Below, one piece after another: positions 1 to 6,518 of a DNA stretch of 16,089 nucleotides. This DNA comes from DATIHQ01 sp035480535. GTDB taxonomy: Bacteria > Chlamydiota > Chlamydiia > Chlamydiales > SM23-39. The notes under the pieces were generated by a model, which saw only the letters and a list, made by a program, of their open reading frames with translations, did not search any database and was not told where the DNA came from. Location of the stretch: contig DATIHQ010000037.1 in the NCBI GenBank assembly GCA_035480535.1, positions 1-16,089 on the forward strand. Direction: 5' to 3'. The position numbers and the translations under genes are program-made. Numbering within the stretch: the first letter of the stretch is position 1; each line of letters opens with the position of its first letter.

Positions 1-65
1 CGGCTAAAATTAAGGAAGCTCTTCAGGCAGTGGGAATTGTCGAAGAACCAGCTAAACCCACATAA
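1..65 (+). CDS. C-terminal end of an unidentified rightward gene (partial)
   Basis: Reading from base 3, an open frame gives AKIKEALQAVGIVEEPAKPT followed by TAA at 63-65. The composition (Lys, Glu, Ala, Val, Pro) looks like a real, flexible protein tail, but only 20 codons are visible and I cannot name the family. The gene would be convergent with hemA and overlap its last 43 bases, which code only for the non-conserved HemA tail. Convergent overlaps recur in this window, which makes the reading more believable. The alternative is that this is a chance open frame opposite hemA. The bases to the left of the window would settle it. Confidence 0.45.
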   Translation, partial: AKIKEALQAVGIVEEPAKPT

Positions 66-1039
66 CTCCGTTCGTTTTTTAAGCGATAGATGCGAGCCAA
101 TCGAAGGACTCTTTGCCAGATGATGGCCTCGCATCTCTCTAGCCCATCCAGGTGCGCCTTTCTCTTCTGCTCAATCTGCTGATTGAGCTGCTCAATATTC
201 CAGAGCACCGCATTCACTTCGGGATCGACGTTGCGCGGCACGCTGAGATCGAAAATCAATGTCTTATGAGCTGCGCTTCCCGAGATAAGGTATTCGTCCG
301 CGCGGCTGGCGCAAATGATGAGATCATAACTTTGCCACTGGGCCAAGATCCTCCGATCGCAAATGGCCACTTCCTCTAAGCGGACACTTGAGGGATTTTG
401 CGTGCACAGGGTAAAGCCCCGAAGGCCCTTATGTAAAAGAAAGGAGGCAAAGCCGCGGTTGATTTCTGAGTGGCCCACGAGGAGAATTTTCTTTTGCCGC
501 AAGTCTCCCAATTGCTCTTTGGCGGTCTGCCAAATCGTTCCATACAAGGTAGGCGCGCCCCGCTCTAATTCCAGCTGGCTGCGCACTTCTTTTCCCACTT
601 TTAGCGCCTTCTGGAAAATATAATGCAATGAGCTGGGAAGCTCCAGCGCTCGATTGTAGGCCACTTTCACCTGCCGCTGGATCTCCGTTTCCGCCAAAAT
701 GGCGCTATCGAGCCCGGCGGAGACTTTGCAGAGGTGGGAAAAGCAATCAATCCCAAAATAGGAATAGAGACGATGCTCAAACGGCTCTTCGATTTGCTGT
801 CTCAGGAGAGCGAGTAGATCGCTATGCCCTTCAGCTAAATCTTCTGCGCTAAAGTAGACTTCCGTCCGATTGCATGTGGAGAGGAGCACATTGGGATGAG
901 GGAAAAACCGCCCCCGCTCGCCGGCTAAACTCTCTGCCCCGCGCGCCATCGCTTCGCGCAGGCGCAAATCGGCCGTTTTGAAATTAATCCCCAACACACC
1001 CACGCGCAAAACACAAGAGCCGCGACCGACATACAACAT
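23..1039 (-). CDS. hemA: Glutamyl-tRNA reductase
   Basis: HemA reduces glutamyl-tRNA(Glu) to glutamate-1-semialdehyde with NADPH, the first committed step of C5-pathway tetrapyrrole synthesis in the cytoplasm. The 338-aa product has the catalytic motif LLSTCNRTEVY (Cys56) and a second conserved block, GLDSAILAETEIQRQVKVAY (residues 109-128). It also has the helical segment LFQKA-like to GKEVR (141-153), a nucleotide-binding strand KKILLVGHSEINRGF (183-197) and DLSVPRNVDP (264-273). Most bacterial GluTRs exceed 400 aa, so the C-terminal dimerisation domain is short here; chlamydial versions are also known to be short. The usual GAGEM-type glycine motif is GHSEI here. The ATG at 1039 is preceded by GGTGG. 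The gene lies 20 bp after recX on the same strand, so the two are probably cotranscribed. Confidence 0.95.
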   Translation of the reverse strand: MLYVGRGSCVLRVGVLGINFKTADLRLREAMARGAESLAGERGRFFPHPNVLLSTCNRTEVYFSAEDLAEGHSDLLALLRQQIEEPFEHRLYSYFGIDCFSHLCKVSAGLDSAILAETEIQRQVKVAYNRALELPSSLHYIFQKALKVGKEVRSQLELERGAPTLYGTIWQTAKEQLGDLRQKKILLVGHSEINRGFASFLLHKGLRGFTLCTQNPSSVRLEEVAICDRRILAQWQSYDLIICASRADEYLISGSAAHKTLIFDLSVPRNVDPEVNAVLWNIEQLNQQIEQKRKAHLDGLERCEAIIWQRVLRLARIYRLKNERSYVGLAGSSTIPTA

Positions 1040-1059
1040 GCCACCGACAATATCTTGCG

Positions 1060-1617
1060 TTAAGAGAAAATTTCAATAGTTTGAATTAGGTCTAAGTCAA
1101 ATCCTCTTCGAAATAAAGCGCGCATCGCCTTTTGCCTATCCCCTTTGAGCTTGGGAAGCAGTTGCCGAATTCTCTCTTTCTGCATCTCTGGAGTCACTAA
1201 TTCTCGAACCTTTCTTCCTTGCGCCTTGAGTTTCATTTCAATGTATTTCGGTCCATAGCCTCGCCGAAATTCTCTTAAAATCGCCTGCTCGAAGAATGCA
1301 CCATCATTTAAATAGCCGCTCTTTTCCAATTCCTCAATCACCCGATCGCAAACCGCTGCAGAAAATCGTTTCTCCACCAATTTTTGTCTCAATACGCCGC
1401 TTGCATAACTTCGTCTAGCGATTAGCCAATAGGCCCTACTTCTGGCTAATTTCCATTCGATTTCCACGAGCCATTTTTTCACTCGCTCTATCGAATCAAA
1501 AGAAACAGGGATTTTTCGGATGATAAACGGCGCGAAAATCTCTTCAATACATTGAGATTCGCACCACACTTCTAAAAGATTGGGGTCAATTGCGCTGCGC
1601 TGGAGAGTAAAAGCCAT
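1060..1617 (-). CDS. recX: Regulatory protein RecX
   Basis: RecX binds RecA filaments and limits their activity in recombination and SOS induction. The 185-aa protein shows the three-helix repeat pattern of the family: a first repeat around RRSYASGVLRQKLVEKRF (residues 68-85), then VIEELEKSGYLNDGAFFEQA, FRRGYGPKYIEMKLKAQGR, and a last repeat near AMRALFRRGFDLDLIQTI. The length fits the family (about 150-270 aa). The roughly 65 N-terminal residues are less recognisable. No strong ribosome-binding site precedes the ATG at 1617, so the start is less certain than the family. The gene is first in a recX-hemA pair and divergent from the small gene at 1782. The 164-bp divergent gap is AT-rich and I could not fix a convincing promoter in it. 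Confidence 0.9.
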   Translation of the reverse strand: MAFTLQRSAIDPNLLEVWCESQCIEEIFAPFIIRKIPVSFDSIERVKKWLVEIEWKLARSRAYWLIARRSYASGVLRQKLVEKRFSAAVCDRVIEELEKSGYLNDGAFFEQAILREFRRGYGPKYIEMKLKAQGRKVRELVTPEMQKERIRQLLPKLKGDRQKAMRALFRRGFDLDLIQTIEIFS

Positions 1618-1781
1618 GAACTGACTTTACCACTTTATTTGATTCCATGCATGCAAGAGCTCTTCCGAGTTGATCCGTTTTGTTGGATCGATCTGGAGCA
1701 GGCGGGAAACAAAATGTTCGATGAGATAATATAAACGAATAATAATTCCCTATGGTAATATGGCCAAAAAGAGGTACTTCT

Positions 1782-2057
1782 ATGCCCAATCCAACAGGCC
1801 CCACCCCCTCCAAAGATCCCTCCCAAACTACCCCCCCTCCCCCCGATACCAAAGGGGAACCCCATTACAAGTCAGGGAAAATAGAGGGTAAGCCTATGAC
1901 CTTCCTGGGGATGTATTTTGACGCAGATGATGCCAAAAAGCTCTGGAATGTCATCATTCAGGCGATCAATAACCAGATCAGCAAGGACCAGGCCCGGGCC
2001 GTAGCCGCCATCAAAAAATGGGGTAAAGCCCAGGCCGGCGAAGACACAGACGACTGA
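1782..2057 (+). CDS. Small conserved-looking protein of unknown function (91 aa)
   Basis: I chose the ATG at 1782 because AAGAGG lies 8 nt upstream; the frame is open from 1752 but that ATG has no such site. The product begins with a Pro/Thr/Ser/Asp-rich, probably disordered stretch of about 35 residues. A compact segment follows: KPMTFLGMYFDADDAKKLW, then NVIIQAINNQISKDQARAVAAIKKWGK, which looks like a short strand plus two amphipathic helices. The end is acidic (EDTDD). No catalytic motif, signal peptide or membrane segment is seen. It lies two genes upstream of rluD, the position where C. trachomatis has a small unknown gene (CT659, from memory), so it may be the orthologue; that is an inference from position only. 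Confidence 0.75.
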   Translation: MPNPTGPTPSKDPSQTTPPPPDTKGEPHYKSGKIEGKPMTFLGMYFDADDAKKLWNVIIQAINNQISKDQARAVAAIKKWGKAQAGEDTDD

Positions 2058-2086
2058 TAATCAATGACTTACGATCAAATCAAAAC

Positions 2087-2115
2087 TTGACAAACTAATC
2101 CAGATATGCTATAAT
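2087..2115 (+). promoter_or_regulatory. Perfect consensus housekeeping promoter
   Basis: TTGACA (2087-2092) and TATAAT (2110-2115) match the sigma-70/sigma-66 consensus at all 12 positions, with the optimal 17-bp spacer. Transcription would start near 2122, about 23 nt before the 45-aa ORF at 2145. It is by far the strongest promoter match in the window. A perfect AAGGAG at 2117-2122 lies around the predicted start site and has no usable start codon after it, so it is probably not a ribosome-binding site. Confidence 0.85.
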
Positions 2116-2144
2116 TAAGGAGTAACCCAAATAATAGGATAATT

Positions 2145-2282
2145 ATGGATAGTATTTCTGCAGCCCAATTAAAGGTTTTTGAACACAACCTCCTGAACCA
2201 GATTTCTACCGATCAGTCCAATGAAACAGCAAATAACGAGAAAAACAAAGAAAATCTCGTCGCCTACCCAGACGGCGCTTGA
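2145..2282 (+). CDS. Small ORF, 45 aa, unknown function
   Basis: The ATG at 2145 follows AGGA at 2136-2139 with a 5-nt gap, and the frame ends at TGA 2280-2282. The peptide starts MDSISAAQLKVFEHNLLNQI, a possible amphipathic helix, and continues with a very polar Asn/Glu/Lys-rich stretch ending LVAYPDGA. It has no membrane segment or known motif. Support comes from context: a perfect promoter just upstream and a hairpin plus T-run just downstream define a transcript of about 215 nt that is nearly filled by this ORF. Alternatively the RNA itself is the product (a small RNA) and the frame is incidental. Confidence 0.55.
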   Translation: MDSISAAQLKVFEHNLLNQISTDQSNETANNEKNKENLVAYPDGA

Positions 2283-2308
2283 GCTCATTTATTTTTTAAG
2301 CTATTCTT

Positions 2309-2338
2309 AGGGCCGGTTTTTATGGATCGGCCTTTTTT
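2309..2338 (+). terminator. Terminator-like hairpin overlapping the rluD start
   Basis: The 5' arm GGCCGG (2311-2316) pairs with TCGGCC (2327-2332): five G-C pairs plus one G-U, around a 10-nt loop. Six Ts follow at 2333-2338. A2309 and G2310 can also pair with the first Ts. This is a textbook intrinsic terminator for the small transcript upstream. It also contains the rluD ATG (2322) in its loop and the AGGG ribosome-binding site (2309-2312) in its 5' arm, so it may control rluD expression. Confidence 0.65.
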
Positions 2339-3278
2339 ATTGGAAGAACCTGATTTTCTCTTTGTCGCCCCCGAGGAAGAGGGAGTCCGGATCGATAAGC
2401 TCCTCGCGGAGCGTTTTCCCAACCATTCCCGCACCTATTTTCAGCACCTCATTGAAAATGGCTTTGTTCTGCTCAATGGAGAACCGGTTAAAAAGCGGAT
2501 CATCCCCGAAGAGGGGGATGAGATCGAAGTCTGCTTCCAGGCCACCCCTGAGGCCTCCCTAGAGCCTGAGAAGATCCCCCTGGAAATCCTCTATGAAGAC
2601 GAATACCTCCTGGCGATCAATAAACCCCCCGGCATGGTCGTCCACCCCGCCCCCGGCCATTGGTCGGGCACCTTCGTCAACGCCCTTTTAGCCCACTGCC
2701 AAAACATCGCCCCCGGAGACGATCCCCTCCGCCCCGGCATCGTCCACCGCCTCGATAAAGATACCTCAGGGGTCCTGCTCGCGGCCAAAACCCTCCCTGC
2801 GCACCAAAAACTCATCGAGCTCTTTTCCAGCCGCCAGATCGAAAAGCTCTACCTAGCCATCTGCTCCGGGCGCCCCCCCAATGGCATCGTCAATGTGCCC
2901 ATTGGGCGCCACCCCGTCCACCGCAAAGAAATGACGGTCCTCCCCGATGGCCGCCAAGCGATCACCGAGATTCAAACAGCCGCCTTCAATGAAACTTCCT
3001 CCCTTGTCCTCGCAAAGCCGCGCACCGGCCGCACCCATCAACTTCGCGTTCATCTCAAACACCTCGGCTGCCCCATTCTCGGCGACAAACTCTACGGCAA
3101 AAAGAACGACAGCGACGCCCCCCCGCGCCAACTCCTCCACGCCTATCGCCTCTTTTTCGATCACCCCATCACGCAATCGCCCCTGCGCCTCACCGCCCCC
3201 ATTCCGGAAGATATGAAGCTTTGGATGCGCCGTCTTTGCGGCCCCTCTCTTTGCGCCCCTGTTTTGAGTGGCCTTTAA
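2322..3278 (+). CDS. rluD: Ribosomal large subunit pseudouridine synthase, RluD type
   Basis: RluD-family enzymes convert uridine to pseudouridine in 23S rRNA (helix 69 for RluD). The 318-aa protein has an N-terminal S4 RNA-binding domain (about residues 20-75: RIDKLLAERFPNHSRTYFQHLI, then NGFVLLNGEPV). The catalytic domain holds NKPPGMVVHPAPGH (100-113), GIVHRLDKDTSGVLL with catalytic Asp145, and RTGRTHQLRVHLKHLGCPILGD. The length fits RluC/RluD enzymes (about 300-330 aa). This is the position of the rluD-like gene (sfhB) in Chlamydia. The annotated ATG is weakly supported (AGGG 9 nt upstream) and lies inside a terminator-like hairpin; the conserved domain starts about 20 residues in, so a downstream start such as the TTG at 2340 is possible. 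Its exact rRNA target is inferred from the subfamily. Confidence 0.92.
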   Translation: MDRPFLLEEPDFLFVAPEEEGVRIDKLLAERFPNHSRTYFQHLIENGFVLLNGEPVKKRIIPEEGDEIEVCFQATPEASLEPEKIPLEILYEDEYLLAINKPPGMVVHPAPGHWSGTFVNALLAHCQNIAPGDDPLRPGIVHRLDKDTSGVLLAAKTLPAHQKLIELFSSRQIEKLYLAICSGRPPNGIVNVPIGRHPVHRKEMTVLPDGRQAITEIQTAAFNETSSLVLAKPRTGRTHQLRVHLKHLGCPILGDKLYGKKNDSDAPPRQLLHAYRLFFDHPITQSPLRLTAPIPEDMKLWMRRLCGPSLCAPVLSGL

Positions 3279-3363
3279 AGAAGTCATATTGTAAAATGAT
3301 TTGTCAAAGGGTACAGGTATGAACCTTTCGAACGACCCTTCCTCAACTGAAAGAGGCCTCTAT

Positions 3364-3603
3364 ATGAAAGAATTTGTTGAATACATCGTAAAGAATCTAG
3401 TCGATAACCCTGACCAAGTGCGGATCAATGAAATCGGAGGGACACACACCCTGATCATCGAACTCGCCGTAGAAAAATCAGACATCGGCAAAATCATCGG
3501 GAAAAAAGGCAAAACGATCAACGCCATCCGAACCTTGCTTATGTCGGTCGCCAGCCGCAACGGCATCCGCGTCAATCTAGAAATTATCGAAGAACCAAAA
3601 TAA
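3364..3603 (+). CDS. khpA: KH-domain RNA-binding protein KhpA
   Basis: KhpA is a small single-KH-domain RNA-binding protein that in other bacteria pairs with KhpB/Jag and influences mRNA and small-RNA levels and cell division. The 79-aa product has the KH core: strand-helix around THTLIIELAVEKSDIGKIIG, the GKKG loop (GxxG type) and the following helix KTINAIRTLLMSVASRNG. The ATG at 3364 has AAGAGG 7 nt upstream. In-frame starts at 3301 and 3319 would add about 20 residues that the family lacks. The ribosome-binding site overlaps the 10-bp palindrome AGAGGCCTCT (3352-3361). It lies 85 bp after rluD in the same direction and may be cotranscribed with it. The function is inferred from the family. 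Confidence 0.93.
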   Translation: MKEFVEYIVKNLVDNPDQVRINEIGGTHTLIIELAVEKSDIGKIIGKKGKTINAIRTLLMSVASRNGIRVNLEIIEEPK

Positions 3604-3610
3604 TCTCACA

Positions 3611-3632
3611 GCGCCCCACAAATCTGGGGCGC
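3611..3632. terminator. GC-rich hairpin between convergent genes
   Basis: GCGCCCCA (3611-3618) and TGGGGCGC (3625-3632) form a perfect 8-bp stem with a 6-nt loop. It sits 7 bp after the khpA stop and 8 bp before the stop of the convergent 833-aa gene, the expected place for a bidirectional terminator. Neither side has a run of Ts, so it is not a classical intrinsic terminator; it may work with Rho or only protect 3' ends. Confidence 0.6.
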
Positions 3633-3640
3633 CCACTCTT

Positions 3641-6142
3641 CTAAGATTCCAGCATCGGCAGATAAGGCGATACCATCGCCTTCCTAGAATTCAACGATCC
3701 CGCCTTATATCTCAAAACAGCAATTGGCAAATTCCTCTTTGATCTTGTCTGTGGAATTTCCATAAAGCTCTCTTTAAAGACCATGGCCAGCTCGTCCGCA
3801 TTAGATCCAAGGAATTCCACTTCCAATGCGTTATTTTTCAATCCTGGAGAAGATTGGAATGCACTTAAGAAGCGTTTTAAATGTTCTATGGCAGTCTCTT
3901 CCTGCGGAATCCAAAACCAAAGCTCATCTTGATGAGAATAGTGCCCCTGTGTCCCTTTATAGACCTCTTCCGCACTCACAATCGTGCTGATCATGTGAAT
4001 GTGGAGATCGATCTCCACTTTTTCTTTGTAGACTTGCTTGGCCGTCTCGAGCCAAACATGTCGAATGTGATCGGCATGTTTTTCAAAGAGGGGGATATTC
4101 TTTGCAAACATCTTTGTCTGCCCGATGCGACAACATCCGTTTTGCTCTTTCGTATCGGCAAAAATATTGGATTTTTCCCCTTTTGCGCAGAGAAGAATGT
4201 TTTTCTCTACCTCTTTTTCCCGATATTCATACACTTTGCGATAGAGCGAATACATCTCTTCATTTTGCAAGATCCGGTGCGCGGCTTTTTTCGGGAAACT
4301 CCTATCGCGAGGCAGATCGTCGAGAGAAATAATCTCCACTTCCTTTTTGGAAAGTAACGATTTCATCCGATTCAATAGATCTGCGGCACATTCGACATCG
4401 AGAGAGCTCACTTTGCTTAAAAGATCGGTGTCATCGAGAATTCCATAGAGAAAATGGAGATATTCTAAATACTCTCGATCGGGGTGGACAAAGAAAGAAC
4501 TTTTTCTTTGATGGCCCGACCGCTTCTTTAACGCCTTTAAGCGATCGTTGATCTGAAAGGCTCTTCCTGCCACAAGCGTATTGCTCGACTGCGTATCGGC
4601 GATGATGGCCAAGGGCGGAGAAAAGGTATTGAGCGACGATTTGTGATGGTCGATGACGCTAATCACTTCCAGATAAGAAGGAATCGTCATCTCATCGCGG
4701 TTGCAAAAGTCGCGCAGCGAAACAGTTCCCAGGATATTTTTGCGCAGCTCGCTTGCGAGGATCACTCCCACGGGATACATCCGCCCCTGATCAAGATTTG
4801 TGACCGTCAAATAGGGATAAGAATCCATTTTATTTCGAATCTCTTCCACATCGGTCCGTTCTGTGACATAGGTGGGGTGGTGGCCAAAGACATCATTCTT
4901 CGTCAATAGAGCCACATCGAGTTTTTCCAGTCGCTGCCTAATTTTTAAAATCCCTTCGTGCAAGCCCCGTACTGCTTTTTCTAAAAAAGAGAAAATGCGA
5001 GGGCGCTCTTCGAGAAAATGTCCCTTTGAATCGAAAAGCTTTGCCCGTTTCATCCCCTCGGCAATCCGCTCGAGGCCATCGAACGGCACCCCGCCCATTT
5101 TCGCTAACTTGATTCCCAAGTCCTCAAATGTGCACTTCAATCCCTTCCTCACTCCCAATACTCGGATGAGAAAGTCATTCACTTCCCGCTTTTGTCTCGA
5201 GCTAAATTCTTGGGCCGGCTCGCAATCTCCCAATTCCAAGCTAAACAATTTTTTCAAAAGGGGCGTGATATCTTCTTCATGAAGCCTCTCTTTAGCAAAA
5301 AGGGAAATCAAATGGAGATGCAATGTATTTTCAAACCAGCGCAGACAACTGCTGAACAAAATGATCACTTGCCTTACGCTTTCTACATCTAGACTGCGCC
5401 AATCGCCGAGATAAAAACCCTCTCGATCGACAATCACCACGGCCGTTTGATCCCGTTCATGATCGATATCGGTAATTGAATCCCCAGGAATTTTCCGCAA
5501 AAAGCTCTTTTGCGTCATCAAATCAATCCCCGTCAAACTCAGAGCTGTCCGCGTCTTCGCCAAATGAGAAAATACAGCAGGCCCAAACACATCGCGGAAA
5601 ATCCATTCAATTTCGATTTGCGATGAAGGGGGCCCCCCCGGTAGATTCCACACGTGAAGCCCATCGCTCACTCGAGCTGCAAACGCATCCATCCAACCCC
5701 AAAACGAGGCGATCGTCGTATCGAGATCGGGCGATTTATGCGCCGTAACAAAGTGGGTTCCCTCATAGACTTTTCCCATTCCGATCGGAAATAGCGCCTG
5801 ATATTCGCTTCTCTCAACCCACTTTCCCACAATCTTCGATCGCACCTGATAATTTTCTTCAAAGCTCAATCCCGAAAATTGATTGAGCCAAAGCTCAAAA
5901 CTCGAAAAAGAATAGTGGTGAAGGATTTTTTTCAAATCCACCTGTTCCACAAAATCGAGAATCTCCGGCAGAAGGAAACAGGGTTCTTTCGCCCTCTGAA
6001 TCCACTTCAAAAGCGTCTGATTGACCTTCTCGCTTCGCTTTCGCTCGTTCTTCACTCTCTGAAATTCTTTCAAAACAACATTCATTCGAGGAAAGCGTTT
6101 CTTCACAATCGAATGCTCACCCAAAGTATTTCTTTTTGCCAT
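3641..6142 (-). CDS. Very large DHH/DHHA2 protein, family II pyrophosphatase-like
   Basis: The 833-aa protein carries the metal-site motifs of family II (Mn-dependent) inorganic pyrophosphatases and related DHH phosphoesterases, in order. HKSPDLD (residues 135-141) corresponds to HxNPDTD; AVVIVDRE (234-241, Asp239) to the LVDHNE strand; VIDHH (496-500) to the DHH motif; and GILDDTDLL (567-575) to AILSDT. A DHHA2-like C-terminal domain runs from about CRIGQTKM (670) to NSRKAMVSP (818-826), resembling SRKKQVVP, whose Arg and Lys bind substrate phosphate. Usual enzymes are about 310 aa, or about 430-550 with CBS inserts. Here there is a basic N-terminal extension of about 130 residues and a roughly 255-residue insertion between Asp239 and DHH. 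No signal peptide or membrane segment is seen, so it is probably cytoplasmic. The substrate is unknown: pyrophosphate, polyphosphate or a cyclic dinucleotide are all possible. The ATG at 6142 follows a tandem AGGATAGGA and lies 13 nt from tRNA-Arg. Confidence 0.8.
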   Translation of the reverse strand: MAKRNTLGEHSIVKKRFPRMNVVLKEFQRVKNERKRSEKVNQTLLKWIQRAKEPCFLLPEILDFVEQVDLKKILHHYSFSSFELWLNQFSGLSFEENYQVRSKIVGKWVERSEYQALFPIGMGKVYEGTHFVTAHKSPDLDTTIASFWGWMDAFAARVSDGLHVWNLPGGPPSSQIEIEWIFRDVFGPAVFSHLAKTRTALSLTGIDLMTQKSFLRKIPGDSITDIDHERDQTAVVIVDREGFYLGDWRSLDVESVRQVIILFSSCLRWFENTLHLHLISLFAKERLHEEDITPLLKKLFSLELGDCEPAQEFSSRQKREVNDFLIRVLGVRKGLKCTFEDLGIKLAKMGGVPFDGLERIAEGMKRAKLFDSKGHFLEERPRIFSFLEKAVRGLHEGILKIRQRLEKLDVALLTKNDVFGHHPTYVTERTDVEEIRNKMDSYPYLTVTNLDQGRMYPVGVILASELRKNILGTVSLRDFCNRDEMTIPSYLEVISVIDHHKSSLNTFSPPLAIIADTQSSNTLVAGRAFQINDRLKALKKRSGHQRKSSFFVHPDREYLEYLHFLYGILDDTDLLSKVSSLDVECAADLLNRMKSLLSKKEVEIISLDDLPRDRSFPKKAAHRILQNEEMYSLYRKVYEYREKEVEKNILLCAKGEKSNIFADTKEQNGCCRIGQTKMFAKNIPLFEKHADHIRHVWLETAKQVYKEKVEIDLHIHMISTIVSAEEVYKGTQGHYSHQDELWFWIPQEETAIEHLKRFLSAFQSSPGLKNNALEVEFLGSNADELAMVFKESFMEIPQTRSKRNLPIAVLRYKAGSLNSRKAMVSPYLPMLES

Positions 6143-6155
6143 ATTCCTATCCTAT

Positions 6156-6228
6156 CGGACTGAGCAGGACTCGAACCTGCGACCGCCCGCTTAGAAGGCG
6201 GGTGCTCTATCCACTGAGCTATCAGTCC
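6156..6228 (-). tRNA. tRNA-Arg (anticodon UCU)
   Basis: Read on the minus strand this is a complete cloverleaf. The acceptor stem is GGACTGA with TCAGTCC, the D-arm is GCTC/GAGC, and the anticodon stem is CCCGC/GCGGG around the loop CTTCTAA. The T-arm is GCAGG/CCTGC with the loop TTCGAGT. The anticodon TCT reads AGA (and AGG by wobble) as arginine. The discriminator is G at 6156 and CCA is not encoded, so it must be added after transcription. The next gene on the strand starts only 13 nt downstream, so 3' processing must separate the tRNA from an mRNA. Confidence 0.97.
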
Positions 6229-6240
6229 ATGAATCCATTT

Positions 6241-6270
6241 AATTTAACCTCTCCTGCAGGTATTTTGCAA
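6241..6270 (-). promoter_or_regulatory. Probable promoter of tRNA-Arg
   Basis: On the minus strand TTGCAA (6270-6265) and TAAATT (6246-6241) are spaced by 18 bp, each matching the consensus at 4 of 6 positions. Transcription would start about 5 nt before the mature tRNA 5' end, which is the normal arrangement. This promoter would also serve the 833-aa gene downstream, since I see no terminator between them. Confidence 0.45.
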
Positions 6271-6277
6271 GCCCTCT

Positions 6278-6442
6278 GAGCTTGTGAAAAAATGGCTACC
6301 CAGCCGCTTTTGCGAGATTTTTGGCCCTTTTTTCGCTTCAAGTCTGCGGACAACTCTATTCGAGTTGCCCTTGCCTTGAATCAAAAAAATTGCAGAAAAA
6401 TCTCATCAAAATCGGTGGATGTCCCCATTTTTTCACAAGCTC
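6278..6442. repeat. Long near-palindromic hairpin element (165 bp)
   Basis: Most of the gap between tRNA-Arg and the first S10 gene folds back on itself. Five blocks occur in the left arm and, reverse-complemented in mirror order, in the right arm. An 18-bp perfect block GAGCTTGTGAAAAAATGG (6278-6295) pairs with 6425-6442. A TTTTG/CAAAA and CCG/CGG segment pairs loosely inside it. GAGATTTTT (6314-6322) pairs with 6396-6404, TTCAAG (6337-6342) with 6375-6380, and CAACTC (6351-6356) with GAGTTG (6362-6367) around the loop TATTC. The spacers between blocks are nearly equal in both arms. No transposase or clear target duplication is visible. A 63-codon frame here (6292-6483) looks accidental. It could be a MITE-like element or a structured leader of the S10 operon. 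Confidence 0.85.
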
Positions 6443-6518
6443 TTCGTTTTTTCGAAAAATCCTTGCATTTAACGCTTTACTAAAGTAAGTTTAACCGTTT
6501 CTAAAAAAATAGGTCTCT

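Noticed and set aside
1672..1689. GATCC/GGATC small inverted repeat upstream of recX considered as an operator
   Set aside because: A five-bp stem with an 8-nt loop is expected by chance and no regulator is suggested.
1586..1865. Two Gly-rich minus-strand frames
   Set aside because: They run opposite the Pro-rich start of the small gene at 1782; poly-Gly is the mirror of C-rich Pro codons.
3264..3297. TTGAGT and TAAAAT considered as a khpA promoter
   Set aside because: The spacer is 22 bp, too long for a standard promoter; cotranscription with rluD is as likely.
3301..3363. Longer N-terminus for KhpA from TTG 3301 or ATG 3319
   Set aside because: The ATG at 3364 has a strong AAGAGG site at the right distance and gives the normal family length.
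3641..6142. DHH protein considered as RecJ exonuclease
   Set aside because: The C-terminal part has the DHHA2-type SRK motif rather than the DHHA1 glycine motif of RecJ, and the first motif matches pyrophosphatases.
6292..6483. 63-codon frame on the + strand
   Set aside because: It lies inside the fold-back element, has no ribosome-binding site and its composition follows the repeat.
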